A DNA stretch of 26,838 nt from CAZZNQ01 sp964655775. GTDB taxonomy: Bacteria > Planctomycetota > Brocadiia > SM23-32. Under the pieces are notes generated by a model, which saw nothing but the letters and a program-made list of their open reading frames with translations, searched no databases and was not told the origin of the DNA. Within the stretch, counting starts at the first letter, position 1, and every line of letters starts with the position of its first letter. Shown here in pieces: positions 7,156 to 15,298 of this stretch. The stretch spans positions 1 to 26,838 of the forward strand of contig CAZZNQ010000059.1 of the NCBI GenBank assembly GCA_964655775.1, read 5' to 3'. Position numbers and translations under genes: made by a program.

Positions 7156-7247
7156 TGGCGGAGAGGCAGGGATTCGAACCCTGGGAGGAGCTCTCGCCCC
7201 TCAACGATTTAGCAAACCGTCGCTTTCGACCGCTCAGCCACCTCTCC
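7156..7247 (-). tRNA. tRNA-Ser (anticodon GCT)
   Basis: The minus strand reads GGAGAGGTGGCTGAGCGG from 7247 and ends with an acceptor arm complementary to it, a G discriminator and an encoded CCA (7156-7158). The anticodon loop TTTGCTAAA gives GCT, decoding AGC/AGU. The long variable arm (around GAGGGGCGAGAGCTCCTC) and the T-loop GGTTCGAATCC are typical of class II tRNA-Ser. All stems pair, so the gene looks functional. Confidence 0.97.
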
Positions 7248-7270
7248 GCAGTCGAGTTCAGCAGTAAGGC

Positions 7271-7299
7271 AGTCTATCCCATCCCGGCCCGTGTGTCAA
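7271..7299 (-). promoter_or_regulatory. Promoter of tRNA-Ser
   Basis: On the minus strand TTGACA (7294-7299), a 17-bp spacer and TAGACT (7271-7276) lie directly ahead of the tRNA. Transcription would begin near 7264, giving a 5' leader of about 17 bases for RNase P to remove. Confidence 0.65.
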
Positions 7300-7333
7300 A
7301 GTTTGCGGGCACAGTGTCTGGTCGGACTGCGGC

Positions 7334-8185
7334 CTATGCCTGGGCCTTCTTCTTGCGGCGGAACATGAACCAGATCAGCACCATCAGCCCCACGATGAAC
7401 CACATGCTGCTACCGCCGCGGCGCTGCTGCACGCTTTCCTCCGCCTGTTCCGCCGTGGGGACCTTCTCCTGGGGCGCGTCGGCCACAAAGAAGTCCTGTG
7501 CCAGCTCCCCCGTGTAGGTCAAGTTCGATGTAATGTAGTCGATCTCAGGCCTGAACTCCTCGAAGGCGGGCGTCGGAGCATAGCAGATTATTCGGAAGTT
7601 CCGTGCATCCGAATCGGCCGGCCGAAGGAAGTAGTCCACGTAGAGGCAGCTCACCTTCTCCGGCTGGTCGCCTTGCTGCGGCCGAGGCGCGCACCCGCCT
7701 CCGCCGCCGGAGGGCACCACGGTGAACAGGAATCGGTGAAGGAACATCCCGTCGCGCTCGTCGTACTCATCCTCGACGACCTGCATGGTCTCGCCCACCT
7801 GCCGGGCCATTGCCTCGTTCACGGCGGCGACGAACTTCTCGAGGTCCTCACGGTTGCGCATCAGGAACGGATCGGTCCCGCGGATGCAGGCCAGTTGCAG
7901 TGGCGCGTCCTGGTGTTGGCAGAGCAGAAGCACATTGTCCGGCACCTGAGGGGCGGCGCATCCTCCTCCTCCCCGTTTTGCGAGGTCCATGCGGGTGCTC
8001 ACTTCCCACCACGCTCCCGGGAACTTGAGCTCCAGGCCGCTGGCCCGGTCCGTCACTGAGAATGCCTGCTCCTGTTGGGCGACCGCATCGTCGTCCGTTG
8101 CCTGTCCGCCCTGGACGACGGCCGGCGCGAGAAGGAGCAGAACAGGCACGGCGATCGCCAGCAATGGTGGCATAGGAATTCTCAT
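7334..8185 (-). CDS. Secreted, C-terminally membrane-anchored protein with two GGGGC clusters
   Basis: The 283-aa product (ATG 8185, three bases after the xseA stop codon's last base) has a signal peptide (about residues 1-28) and an exported domain. That domain contains two glycine runs ending in cysteine: RGGGGCAAP (C76) and GGGGGCAPRP (C165), plus C89, C100, C180 and C201. The C-terminus is GGSSMWFIVGLMVLIWFMF followed by RRKKKAQA, a Gly-Gly/hydrophobic/basic tail like sorting signals of the GlyGly-CTERM kind or a plain stop-transfer anchor. The folded part (KFPGAWWEV, YVDYFLRP, FRIICYAPTPAFEEF) recalls small alpha/beta exported domains that score for lipid or surface binding, but no family is recognised. 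It is probably the last gene of the lptD-xseA transcript. A TTG at 8191 overlapping the xseA stop is an alternative start. Confidence 0.83.
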   Translation of the reverse strand: MRIPMPPLLAIAVPVLLLLAPAVVQGGQATDDDAVAQQEQAFSVTDRASGLELKFPGAWWEVSTRMDLAKRGGGGCAAPQVPDNVLLLCQHQDAPLQLACIRGTDPFLMRNREDLEKFVAAVNEAMARQVGETMQVVEDEYDERDGMFLHRFLFTVVPSGGGGGCAPRPQQGDQPEKVSCLYVDYFLRPADSDARNFRIICYAPTPAFEEFRPEIDYITSNLTYTGELAQDFFVADAPQEKVPTAEQAEESVQQRRGGSSMWFIVGLMVLIWFMFRRKKKAQA

Positions 8186-8187
8186 GG

Positions 8188-9438
8188 TCAATGCGCCTCG
8201 GCGTCAGGTTCGTCCGGCGTGATGTCCGTCAGGGCCGACCTCAGAGTGCCCTGGTGAAGCCTCGTGGTTATTGTATCACCTGCTGAGAGCGCTTCAACCG
8301 AGCGCAACGTCTGACCGTCCGGTCCGAACGTCACGCTGTAGCCGCGCTCCAGCACCTTAAGCGGGCTGAGCGCCTCCAGCCGCCGGCCAGCGCCGACCAG
8401 TTGCTCGCAGAGGAGACCCATTCGGTGTTCTGCGCCGGCGCGCAGTCGACCGATCGCGTCGTCGGCCCGCTGGGCGCGATCGTGAAGGAGGCTGTCGGGT
8501 CTGCGGAAGACGTACCTCGACGCCAGGGCCTCAACCCGCTGACGCTCCCTGGAGGCCCTCCGCTCCAGGGCAAGGGCCAGGCGCTTTTGGTACTGGATGA
8601 GACGATGCAGGACATCGCGGCGATCGGGGACCACGATCTCGCCCGCTTCCGTGGGCGTAGCGGCGCGGACATCGGCCACAAAGTCCGAGATCGTGAAGTC
8701 CACCTCGTGTCCGACGGCGCTGACTATAGGGATGCGGCTGGCGAAGACGGCCCGGGCAACGGCCTCTTCGTTGAACGCCCAGAGATCTTCCAGGCTGCCT
8801 CCTCCGCGACCGATTATGATCACGTCCGGTTCGGGATGGTGACGGTTCAACGTCTGGATGCCCTGAACAATCTCGCCGGCCGCCTCCGCGCCCTGCACGC
8901 GGCAGGGGTACAGCACTATCTCGGCGGGGGGGAAGCGCCGCGAGATCACGTTGACGATGTCCCGCACGGCGGCGCCCGTGGGACTGGTGACCACGCCGAT
9001 GCGAGTGGGGTAGGGGGGCAGCGGCTTCTTGTGTTCCGGCCGGAACAGGCCCTCCTCCTCCAGTTTGTGCAGGAGCTGTTGATACGCAAGCTGCAGGTCG
9101 CCCTGGCCCTGGGGCATCAGCCAGGTGATGATAAGCTGATAGCTGCCCCGGGGTGGGTAGACGTCAATGTTGCCGCGGGCGACGACCTGGAGACCGTCTC
9201 GAACGTCGAAGCGCAGCCCGGATGCCGTGTTCCGCCACATGACGGCCCGCACCACGGCGTCCTTGTCCTTGAGGGTCAGATACACGTGGCCCGATGCCGC
9301 TTTCTTCAGCCCGGATACTTCGCCCATGACGCAGATGTCCGGGAAGGCGGATTCGAGCTTGCCCTTTATCAGGGCCGTCAGTTCACTGACGGTCAGGACG
9401 CGGGCCTCGTCGGGCGTGTTGAACAACGGGGCAGACAT
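8188..9438 (-). CDS. xseA: Exodeoxyribonuclease VII large subunit
   Basis: XseA is the catalytic subunit of exonuclease VII, which degrades single-stranded DNA from both ends in the cytoplasm. The 416-aa product has the N-terminal OB fold (LTVSELTALIKGKLE, GEVSGLKKAASGHVYLTLKD) over residues 14-110. The catalytic domain follows, with PYPTRIGVVTSPTGAAVRDI, DVIIIGRGGGSLEDLWAFN, and FASRIPIVSAVGHEVDFTI. The C-terminal coiled-coil region and the VLERGYSVTF ending are also present. The ATG at 9438 is chosen; a GTG at 9447 would overlap the lptD stop by four bases and add three residues, which is equally possible. No xseB small subunit lies next to it, so that gene must be elsewhere. Coupling of xseA to lptD is unusual. 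Confidence 0.95.
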   Translation of the reverse strand: MSAPLFNTPDEARVLTVSELTALIKGKLESAFPDICVMGEVSGLKKAASGHVYLTLKDKDAVVRAVMWRNTASGLRFDVRDGLQVVARGNIDVYPPRGSYQLIITWLMPQGQGDLQLAYQQLLHKLEEEGLFRPEHKKPLPPYPTRIGVVTSPTGAAVRDIVNVISRRFPPAEIVLYPCRVQGAEAAGEIVQGIQTLNRHHPEPDVIIIGRGGGSLEDLWAFNEEAVARAVFASRIPIVSAVGHEVDFTISDFVADVRAATPTEAGEIVVPDRRDVLHRLIQYQKRLALALERRASRERQRVEALASRYVFRRPDSLLHDRAQRADDAIGRLRAGAEHRMGLLCEQLVGAGRRLEALSPLKVLERGYSVTFGPDGQTLRSVEALSAGDTITTRLHQGTLRSALTDITPDEPDAEAH

Positions 9439-9443
9439 CTCGT

Positions 9444-12224
9444 TCACCGAGCCCCCGTTACGGAACGGCGTCCGCGGCGAATGGGGCGACGCCGGTCGCT
9501 GAAGAAGCCCCATCCCTTCGGGCCGAAGCCGAATATCACCGCGAACTCGTCGTTTGCCTTCTCGTAGCTCACGCCGATGTCGAGCAGCCACTCGTGCAGT
9601 ATGCGGCGGACGACGACGCGCGATTCCAGGTTCGTGTCCTTTCCCGTTCCGCGCGAGTCGAACTCGTATTGCTGCCGCACGAGCAATCGATACCGATCGC
9701 TCAGCCTGGTATTCAGCTCTACGGTGACAGCGGAAGCGAAGTCCGTTATGAAGTCGTAGTCGACCGACAGCGCCCAGTCCGGCAGAAAGTCGACAGTCAG
9801 TCCCGCGTTGATCAGATCCGGCTGTCCGTCGAGGCCGAAAACGTTGTCCATGGAGTGGACGGCGATGTGCTCGGTGAGCAGCAGCTCCATGTCGGCCCTC
9901 AGGAAGTCGCTGTCGAGAGCCGGGTCTACGGAGTCGCTGGAGCGCATTACGAGCTCCGTGTCCAACCTGCCCCAGTTAACCGTCTGCCAGCGTCCGTCGA
10001 CCATGCGCTTCGTCTGAAGGCGCTGGCGCAAGCCGAACGTCCCCTGCGAGCCGGTGTCGATGGTGTCCACGGCGTCCATCTGAATGAAGTCGGCGGGGTC
10101 GGCTCCCGAGACCGAGAGGGCTTCGAACCCCACATAGGGAATGACGATGTGGCGCAGGCGGTTCAGGTCGAAAGCCTCACTGACCACGTCAAAGGAACGG
10201 CTGAAGGTGGTGCTGGCCGTGAAGCCTGCACCGAAGCCCGAGCGGCTCTCGCTGCCCCCAAACGTGCCTCCCATCATAGCGCTGTCGCTCGCGTAGGTGG
10301 CCAGCGCGCGCACAAATGGGTCGAGACGCACGATGCCGATGCGGAACGGCAGCGAAAGCTTGTGATCGGTGTGCGCGCGCGTGACGGACGGCGGATCCGC
10401 AGGAGCAGGTGTAATCAGGTCGCTGAACTCAAGATCATAGCCGCCGGCTTGGATCGTCCCTTCGTAGACCAGTCGCCCCAGCGGCAAGCCGATGATCTCC
10501 AGGTCGGCGCTCGGCTCGTGCTCCAGTTGCGTCAGGAAGTCGTTCACCTGCTGCTTGAACAGCAAGGCAAGGTAGGTGCTGTCCTTCAGATAACGGGCCA
10601 GCAGATAGCTTTCGGGGGTCTTCTCGTCCTCAAACTCGTCTTCGAAGTACTCGTTCAGGAAACCTTCATCGGACAGGTAGTAGTATTCCGCATCCACGCG
10701 CCATTCGGGGGAGGCGAAGGTGCGGTGTCTCCAGTGGGCCTTTCCACGGTTGGTCTGCGGCACGGGCAGACCGGTGTCGTCCTCGTCGGCGTGGTCATTC
10801 ACGTAATACCCGAAGAACTCCCCGCTGTGGCGCGGGTAACCCGGCCCGCCGAAGCTGTAGGCGAACTCGGTCCCGACTGCGGGTCCGCGCTTGCTGTAGT
10901 AGTCGAGTTGCACCGTCCAGTCGTCCACCCAGGCGGGCGGCGTCGTGACGTCGAGGGGGCGCCAGGTGGTTTGCATGAAGACGCCGAACTTGCTGGTGGA
11001 GCCCACCGCGTAGTCGGTAAGCAGATAGGCGCGCTGCGTCAGATCGGTGCCCAGGAACGGCAGCTTCAGGACCGTGGTCGGTGAATCGTCGCCCACCTTG
11101 AACGCGACGTCCCAGGCGGTGAGCATCGTGCTCTCTCCCTGGCGCACGACCTGCATGCGATCCGCGGTGAAGCGGTAGTGGGGTCGGGCGAAGTCGCAGG
11201 TCGACGCATCCACTTCCCGTAGCGCCAGCGTCTGGCTGTCCAGCATGAAGGCCCGTTTGCCGCGGAACGCGTACACGGTACCCTCGGGGGCGAGCGGGTC
11301 GCTCATTCTCACTTCGAAGTCGCCGGTGGCCCCGCGTCGGCGCGTGGGGTTGATGTATATTTCGTCCGCCTTGAGCGAGTGGACAAAGTCCGTGAACATG
11401 GTCCACTCGGCCTCCGGCGCCAGTGGATCGGTCTCGAAGTCGGGCCTGCGGAACAGCCGCACATTGCCGCGCGCATAGACCTCCGCCACCTGGGTGCGCA
11501 TGTCGTACCATTGCACGGCGGCGTCCGCGCGCAGCTCCATGTTGTTGTAGGTGCCGTGGACGTCGCCCATGTAGACGGCGACGCCGCGCTCGGTTCCCTG
11601 GAGGAACACCTGCGAGTGGTCGGCCTGCAGGCTCTGCCGCAACATCCGGGTGGGGGCCTGCACCTGCAGATCCGGCGGCCGTCTCCAGACGGTATCTTCG
11701 TCCAGACCTGCGGTGGCCGCCTGTGCGCGAGACAGAAGCACCGACGGCACTTCCTCCGAGCTGCGCACCAGGGGGCAGTCCCATACGAAGGAAACGCGGC
11801 TTTCGAAGTGCAGGTAGGCGGCCGTACAGGGAAGCACCTCCTCGCCCGACACGATGCGCACGCGCTGCAGGGGGTTCCCCTGGTCGTCGAGACGCGCCTG
11901 GGCGTAGACCCGCACGAGCGCTCTGCCCACTTCGGCATTCTCCGACTGTGCCCTGTCGAACCAGACGACCGCCGCCGGAGCCGCCACTTGCGTTTCGCCC
12001 TGGCGGATGAGCAGTCCTTCCTCAGCGACGAAGCAACGGATGCCATCATGTTCCCACGTGATGACGGGCGACTGCGACTCCAGATAGATCGGCTGGTAGG
12101 ACCTACTGAGAGGAGGGCCGGAAGGCGGGGCAGCGGCCACAGGGCAAGCACAGGCAAGTACAGCAGCGGCCAGTGCCGCCGTCAGGCCGAGCCAGAATGG
12201 TGTTCTGCTGCGTTGTGAAGCCAA
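9444..12224 (-). CDS. lptD: LPS-assembly protein LptD (OstA family)
   Basis: LptD is the outer-membrane beta-barrel that inserts lipopolysaccharide into the outer leaflet. The 926-aa product, if started at TTG 12224, has a signal peptide (LGLTAALAAAVLACACPVAA, ending near residue 32). An N-terminal OstA/LptA-like periplasmic region follows (about 200-330, with GVAVYMGDVHGTYNNMELRA and VAEVYARGNVRLF). A long C-terminal barrel of alternating aromatic and polar strands runs from about 340 to the end. The same frame stays open a further 359 codons upstream, but that stretch is antisense to the deacetylase gene. No ATG lies near the signal peptide; TTG has GGAGAG nine bases ahead and a promoter at 12272-12301. 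LptE is not recognised nearby. The gene shows that the host is diderm. Confidence 0.88.
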   Translation of the reverse strand: MASQRSRTPFWLGLTAALAAAVLACACPVAAAPPSGPPLSRSYQPIYLESQSPVITWEHDGIRCFVAEEGLLIRQGETQVAAPAAVVWFDRAQSENAEVGRALVRVYAQARLDDQGNPLQRVRIVSGEEVLPCTAAYLHFESRVSFVWDCPLVRSSEEVPSVLLSRAQAATAGLDEDTVWRRPPDLQVQAPTRMLRQSLQADHSQVFLQGTERGVAVYMGDVHGTYNNMELRADAAVQWYDMRTQVAEVYARGNVRLFRRPDFETDPLAPEAEWTMFTDFVHSLKADEIYINPTRRRGATGDFEVRMSDPLAPEGTVYAFRGKRAFMLDSQTLALREVDASTCDFARPHYRFTADRMQVVRQGESTMLTAWDVAFKVGDDSPTTVLKLPFLGTDLTQRAYLLTDYAVGSTSKFGVFMQTTWRPLDVTTPPAWVDDWTVQLDYYSKRGPAVGTEFAYSFGGPGYPRHSGEFFGYYVNDHADEDDTGLPVPQTNRGKAHWRHRTFASPEWRVDAEYYYLSDEGFLNEYFEDEFEDEKTPESYLLARYLKDSTYLALLFKQQVNDFLTQLEHEPSADLEIIGLPLGRLVYEGTIQAGGYDLEFSDLITPAPADPPSVTRAHTDHKLSLPFRIGIVRLDPFVRALATYASDSAMMGGTFGGSESRSGFGAGFTASTTFSRSFDVVSEAFDLNRLRHIVIPYVGFEALSVSGADPADFIQMDAVDTIDTGSQGTFGLRQRLQTKRMVDGRWQTVNWGRLDTELVMRSSDSVDPALDSDFLRADMELLLTEHIAVHSMDNVFGLDGQPDLINAGLTVDFLPDWALSVDYDFITDFASAVTVELNTRLSDRYRLLVRQQYEFDSRGTGKDTNLESRVVVRRILHEWLLDIGVSYEKANDEFAVIFGFGPKGWGFFSDRRRPIRRGRRSVTGAR

Positions 12225-12271
12225 GACGAATCGCTCTCCATAGTGCGCCGACGGGCCGAACCGGCGCCAAC

Positions 12272-12301
12272 TTTCTACCACAATGGGCACGCCCCTGTAA
12301 A
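12272..12301 (-). promoter_or_regulatory. Possible promoter of lptD
   Basis: On the minus strand TTTACA (12296-12301), an 18-bp spacer and TAGAAA (12272-12277) precede the TTG start at 12224 by about 40 bases after the predicted transcript start. The match is 9 of 12. It supports the short lptD reading over the long antisense extension. Confidence 0.4.
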
Positions 12302-12344
12302 AAGAATCCGATCCCCGACGGTCGACTTGGCGGCACGGCGAGCT

Positions 12345-12373
12345 TTGCGGCGAGGCCGGCGAGTTAGTAGACT
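12345..12373 (+). promoter_or_regulatory. Possible promoter of the deacetylase-like gene
   Basis: TTGCGG (12345-12350), a 17-bp spacer and TAGACT (12368-12373) face the gene. The same -10 hexamer serves tRNA-Ser in this window. The predicted transcript start near 12381 falls after the ATG at 12378, which favours the GTG at 12411 as start. The -35 match is weak. Confidence 0.3.
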
Positions 12374-12410
12374 GGGCATGCTCGTAAGGCACCCGAACGA
12401 GGGAGAGAGT

Positions 12411-13325
12411 GTGAACGTGCCGGCGGACGACAAGGTCAAGGTGATTTTCAGCATGGACTGCCTTCCCGCCGATTGCCCGGAGGGCTTTCGCGGTGCGGAA
12501 AGCTGGGACTCGGCGTTGCGCGAGCCCGTGGCCTTTGCGCGCGCTCTGCATGAACTGGGCTTCTCCGGCACGTTCTTCATCCCGCCGGAGTCCCTGGGAA
12601 GGATGCAGCGAACCGTGGATGCCCTGATCGCATTGGGAGCGGAACTGGGCATGCTCTGTCACCCGCAGCTCTCCGGATATCCGGGTTGGCTGGGATCGTA
12701 CAGCTTCGACCGGCAGTCGGAGATAGTGGGCCTGGGCGTCGCCACGTGGCAGAACGCCATGGGCGAGCACCCGGACAGTTTCCGTCCGGGCTTCTTCAGC
12801 GCGAACGACCATACCTATCACGTGCTCTGCATGCAGGGGTTCCACCAGGGAAGCTGCTCGCTGCCGGGGCGGCAGGATAACGAGCAATGCAGCATGTGGC
12901 GGCGCGCATATCCGTACCCCCACCACACCGACCCGATGGACCGGTTGGCCAAGGGGTCGATGGAGTTCTACGAGGTCCCCGTGACCAGCGGCTTCGATGC
13001 CGAGCCGGTTCTGGGAACCGAGATGTTCACCCCGCCGCACCTGCGAGTGGAGGATGCCGGCATTCACGACTACCTGCCCAAACTGGTTGACGCGCATCTG
13101 GACGGTCAGGCCGAGGCCCAGGTCAAACCGCGCGTCGTGCATCTGATAACGTCCAGTTTGGTGCAGTGGGGCGCACCGGAGGACCCGCACGTGGAGCGGC
13201 TGCAGAACCTCTGCGAGAGCCTGGCGGAAGTCGCTGCGAAGCGGGGGCTGAAGCTCGATCCGGCCACCTTGTCGTCCGTCCACGAGGAGGCCGACTCTCA
13301 CCTGCCGCCCAGATTCGAGGATTAG
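12411..13325 (+). CDS. Polysaccharide deacetylase-like (NodB/CE4-related) protein
   Basis: The 304-aa product resembles NodB-fold carbohydrate esterases. VKVIFSMDCLP places an aspartate (D16) where CE4 enzymes have the TFDDG motif. Then follow ALHELGFSGTFFIPPES, typical of the second strand-helix, ELGMLCHPQLSGYPG with H84 in the metal-histidine position, and DSFRPGFFSAND with R125 in the third motif. There is no signal peptide, so it is cytoplasmic as read. The motifs are looser than in chitin deacetylases, which suggests a family acting on a different acylated sugar or an intracellular glycolipid precursor. The GTG at 12411 has GGAG five bases upstream; an ATG at 12378 would add 11 residues. 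The gene diverges from lptD, so an envelope role is plausible but unproven. Confidence 0.72.
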   Translation: MNVPADDKVKVIFSMDCLPADCPEGFRGAESWDSALREPVAFARALHELGFSGTFFIPPESLGRMQRTVDALIALGAELGMLCHPQLSGYPGWLGSYSFDRQSEIVGLGVATWQNAMGEHPDSFRPGFFSANDHTYHVLCMQGFHQGSCSLPGRQDNEQCSMWRRAYPYPHHTDPMDRLAKGSMEFYEVPVTSGFDAEPVLGTEMFTPPHLRVEDAGIHDYLPKLVDAHLDGQAEAQVKPRVVHLITSSLVQWGAPEDPHVERLQNLCESLAEVAAKRGLKLDPATLSSVHEEADSHLPPRFED

Positions 13326-13344
13326 GGCAGCAACTGCGTGCGCG

Positions 13345-14028
13345 TCACGCGCCGGCCTGCCGGCGTTTGGCCTTGCTGACGGCCAGGTGCGCCAGCCGCG
13401 TGGGTTCCGGCAGGCGATACCGCGTGCAGCAGTCCAGGACCAGGCGTTCGCTGGTGGTCAGATCGATAAGGTGGCCGGGACTGACATAGACCGGCTTCAC
13501 GTTGTCCCGCGTGCGCAGCACCGTACCGATGCGGTCTCCTTCGTGCAGCAACGGGACACGGCTGCCTTTGGTGGGCTCGGGCTCGGAGTGCTCGCCGATC
13601 AGGCGGCTCTTGGCGCAGCCCACCGTCGGAAGTCCCAGCCACAGCCCCATGTGACATGCCAATCCCATGCGGCGCGGGTGCGCCAACCCCTGACCGTCGA
13701 ATATCACGGCGTCCGGACGGGTGCCGAGGGTGCGGAACGCCTCGACCAGCACCGGTCCTTCGCGGAACGTCAGCAGGCCGGGGATGTAGGGGAAGGTGAG
13801 CGGGCACGACGCGGTCACTTGTTCGAGCGTCTCCGTCCGGCCCCGCCGAACCAGTACTAAGGCCGCAAAGGCAGTCTTCTTGTCGCGGCTGAAGGCCACG
13901 TCTGCGCCGGCTATCCGTTCGAACTTGCAGGATGGCGGCTCCAGGCAGATCCGCTCGGCCAACCGATCCTGCAGGCGCCGGGCCTCCTCGTATGGGAGAT
14001 CCCAGTCATGCAGATGCGGGACGTCCAT
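13345..14028 (-). CDS. nfi: Endonuclease V
   Basis: Endonuclease V nicks DNA one base 3' of deaminated bases such as hypoxanthine. The 227-aa protein carries all signature elements: RIAGADVAFSRD with catalytic D43, PYIPGLLTFREGP with E90, and FDGQGLAHPRRMGLA with D111. In Thermotoga maritima the corresponding residues are D43, E89 and D110. GCAKSRLIGEH and YVSPGHLIDL, typical of the C-terminal half, follow. The ATG at 14028 is preceded by GAGG. It stands alone between a convergent deacetylase-like gene, 19 bases away, and a DUF4870-type gene 45 bases upstream, with which it may be co-transcribed. Confidence 0.95.
   Translation of the reverse strand: MDVPHLHDWDLPYEEARRLQDRLAERICLEPPSCKFERIAGADVAFSRDKKTAFAALVLVRRGRTETLEQVTASCPLTFPYIPGLLTFREGPVLVEAFRTLGTRPDAVIFDGQGLAHPRRMGLACHMGLWLGLPTVGCAKSRLIGEHSEPEPTKGSRVPLLHEGDRIGTVLRTRDNVKPVYVSPGHLIDLTTSERLVLDCCTRYRLPEPTRLAHLAVSKAKRRQAGA
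13350..13368. terminator. GC-rich hairpin at the convergent deacetylase/nfi ends
   Basis: A perfect inverted repeat, CGCCGGC-CT-GCCGGCG (13350-13365), is followed by TTT on the plus strand. It lies 24 bases past the deacetylase stop but inside the last codons of nfi. It could stop plus-strand transcription, although the T-run is only three long. Confidence 0.25.
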
Positions 14029-14073
14029 CCGTGCGCCTCGCTAAGTTGCTGCGCCTGTCTCGTGGCTACGAGC

Positions 14074-14484
14074 TTACTTGAAGAACTGGATGCTCAGGGG
14101 ATAGTCGAAGGACTTGCCTTCGTTCGCCCTTATTGACGCCATGATAACCATAACGAGGCCGAAAACGAGCAGCAGCGGCAAGAGAAGAAGGCCAATCAAG
14201 ATGAAGCACAGGAACGCTGCCACAATGCCGTAGATCACCAGGGATATCTGGAAGTTCAGGGCTTTCTTGCCTTCCTGCTCGACAAAGGCGTACTCCTCCC
14301 TTTTCATCAACCATACCACCAATGGCCCGATTACGTTGCCGAAGGGGATAAGCACGCCGGCCAAGGCGGACAGGTGACACAGCATTCCCCAGGTCCTCTC
14401 GTCCTTCGACATTTCGCCCGGCGACGGCGTGGGCTCGGGCTCACCAGCGAACTCCTCCTCCTGTCCCTGCACCTGATCGTCCAT
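14074..14484 (-). CDS. DUF4870 (Tic20-like) membrane protein
   Basis: The 136-aa protein begins with an acidic, proline-rich cytoplasmic segment (EEEFAGEPEPTPSPGEMS). The family signature follows: ERTWGMLCHLSALAGVLIPFGNVIGPLVVWLM, KREEYAFVEQEGKKALNFQISL, and a strongly hydrophobic pair of segments (about 84-120) before IRANEGKSFDYPLSIQFFK. This is the standard DUF4870 layout with about four membrane segments; the function is unknown. The ATG at 14484 with GGGAGGAG six bases before it is preferred to a GTG two codons earlier. A strong promoter lies at 14544-14572. Confidence 0.9.
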   Translation of the reverse strand: MDDQVQGQEEEFAGEPEPTPSPGEMSKDERTWGMLCHLSALAGVLIPFGNVIGPLVVWLMKREEYAFVEQEGKKALNFQISLVIYGIVAAFLCFILIGLLLLPLLLVFGLVMVIMASIRANEGKSFDYPLSIQFFK

Positions 14485-14543
14485 GCTCACTCCTCCCTTA
14501 AGAATGGCTCGCGATCCTGCACGTCACCGATGCGCTATGCCAG

Positions 14544-14572
14544 ATATTAGTGTCGAACGGGGCCGTGGTCAA
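14544..14572 (-). promoter_or_regulatory. Promoter of the DUF4870 gene (and perhaps nfi)
   Basis: On the minus strand TTGACC (14567-14572), 17 bp and TAATAT (14544-14549) precede the ATG at 14484. It lies between trkA and the DUF4870 gene, so these genes are likely in separate transcripts. Confidence 0.6.
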
Positions 14573-14597
14573 GCTTACGCGCCAACATCAGCGTCAG

Positions 14598-15272
14598 CTA
14601 CGTTCGCGACAGGTAGCGAACCGCCTGACGGATCTCTTCGTTGTTGGCGGCCAGGTAAACGCGGTCGCCGGCCTGCACGGTTACGTGACCGCGCGGGATG
14701 ATGAATGCGCCGGAAGTGGGGCGGAACAGGCCCGCCACCACGCAGTCCTTCGGGAACTCATCGCTCTGCGCGATCTGCTGTATCGTGCGGCCGGCGGCCC
14801 TGGCCTTGTCGGGCAGCTTGAAGAAGACGATGCTTGCGCGCCCCTCGCCCAGGCTGGTCACCTCGCGCATCTGCGGTTCCTCGATCTCCCAGATGAACTG
14901 GTTGAGATAGAGGTCGACGATGTTGAGCACCCGCGTGACTCCCGCCAGGCGGTAGGCTTCTTCGTAGCGCGGGTCGCGCATACGCACTATAGTGCGCGGC
15001 ACGCCCATGTGTTTGGCCAGCAGGGAGAAGGCCAGATTGTCGCTGTCGCGCCGCATGGTGGCGGCCGCGCAGTCGGCGCGCTCCAACTCGGCGTCCTCCA
15101 GCGTGCTCACCGACGTGGCCTCGCCGTGGATCGTCGTGACTCCTATCTGTGAATAGACCTGCTCGCAGACCTCGCGGACGGCGTCGATCACGACGACGTC
15201 GTGCTTGTTTGAGGCCAGCCTGCGCGCAAGGCCTCGGCCGACGAGGCCGGCTCCCGCTATCACGATTCTCAT
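14598..15272 (-). CDS. trkA: Trk potassium uptake regulatory subunit (single RCK protein)
   Basis: This 224-aa cytoplasmic protein gates the TrkH channel through nucleotide binding. The Rossmann RCK-N domain opens with MRIVIAGAGLVGRGLARRL (GxGxxG at 7-12) and D30 at the end of the second strand, an NAD(H)-type ligand position. An RCK-C domain (about 135-220, with IVFFKLPDKARAAGRTIQQI and GHVTVQAGDRVYLA) follows. One RCK unit rather than the two of E. coli TrkA matches KtrA-like or short TrkA proteins that act as octameric rings. GAGGAA precedes the ATG. It lies 26 bases after trkH and is surely co-transcribed with it. Confidence 0.94.
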   Translation of the reverse strand: MRIVIAGAGLVGRGLARRLASNKHDVVVIDAVREVCEQVYSQIGVTTIHGEATSVSTLEDAELERADCAAATMRRDSDNLAFSLLAKHMGVPRTIVRMRDPRYEEAYRLAGVTRVLNIVDLYLNQFIWEIEEPQMREVTSLGEGRASIVFFKLPDKARAAGRTIQQIAQSDEFPKDCVVAGLFRPTSGAFIIPRGHVTVQAGDRVYLAANNEEIRQAVRYLSRT

Positions 15273-15298
15273 GGCATTCCTCGCGTGCTATGTGGTTG

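Noticed and set aside
7156..7247. tRNA-Sec, because of the long variable arm
   Set aside because: The anticodon is GCT and the acceptor stem is seven pairs, so it is tRNA-Ser.
9594..11084. A long plus-strand frame opposite lptD
   Set aside because: It shows low-complexity, histidine/arginine-rich translation without a signal peptide or motif; it is a shadow of lptD.
12225..13301. An in-frame N-terminal extension of lptD of about 359 codons
   Set aside because: It is antisense to the deacetylase-like gene, has no domain, and places the clear signal peptide in mid-protein.
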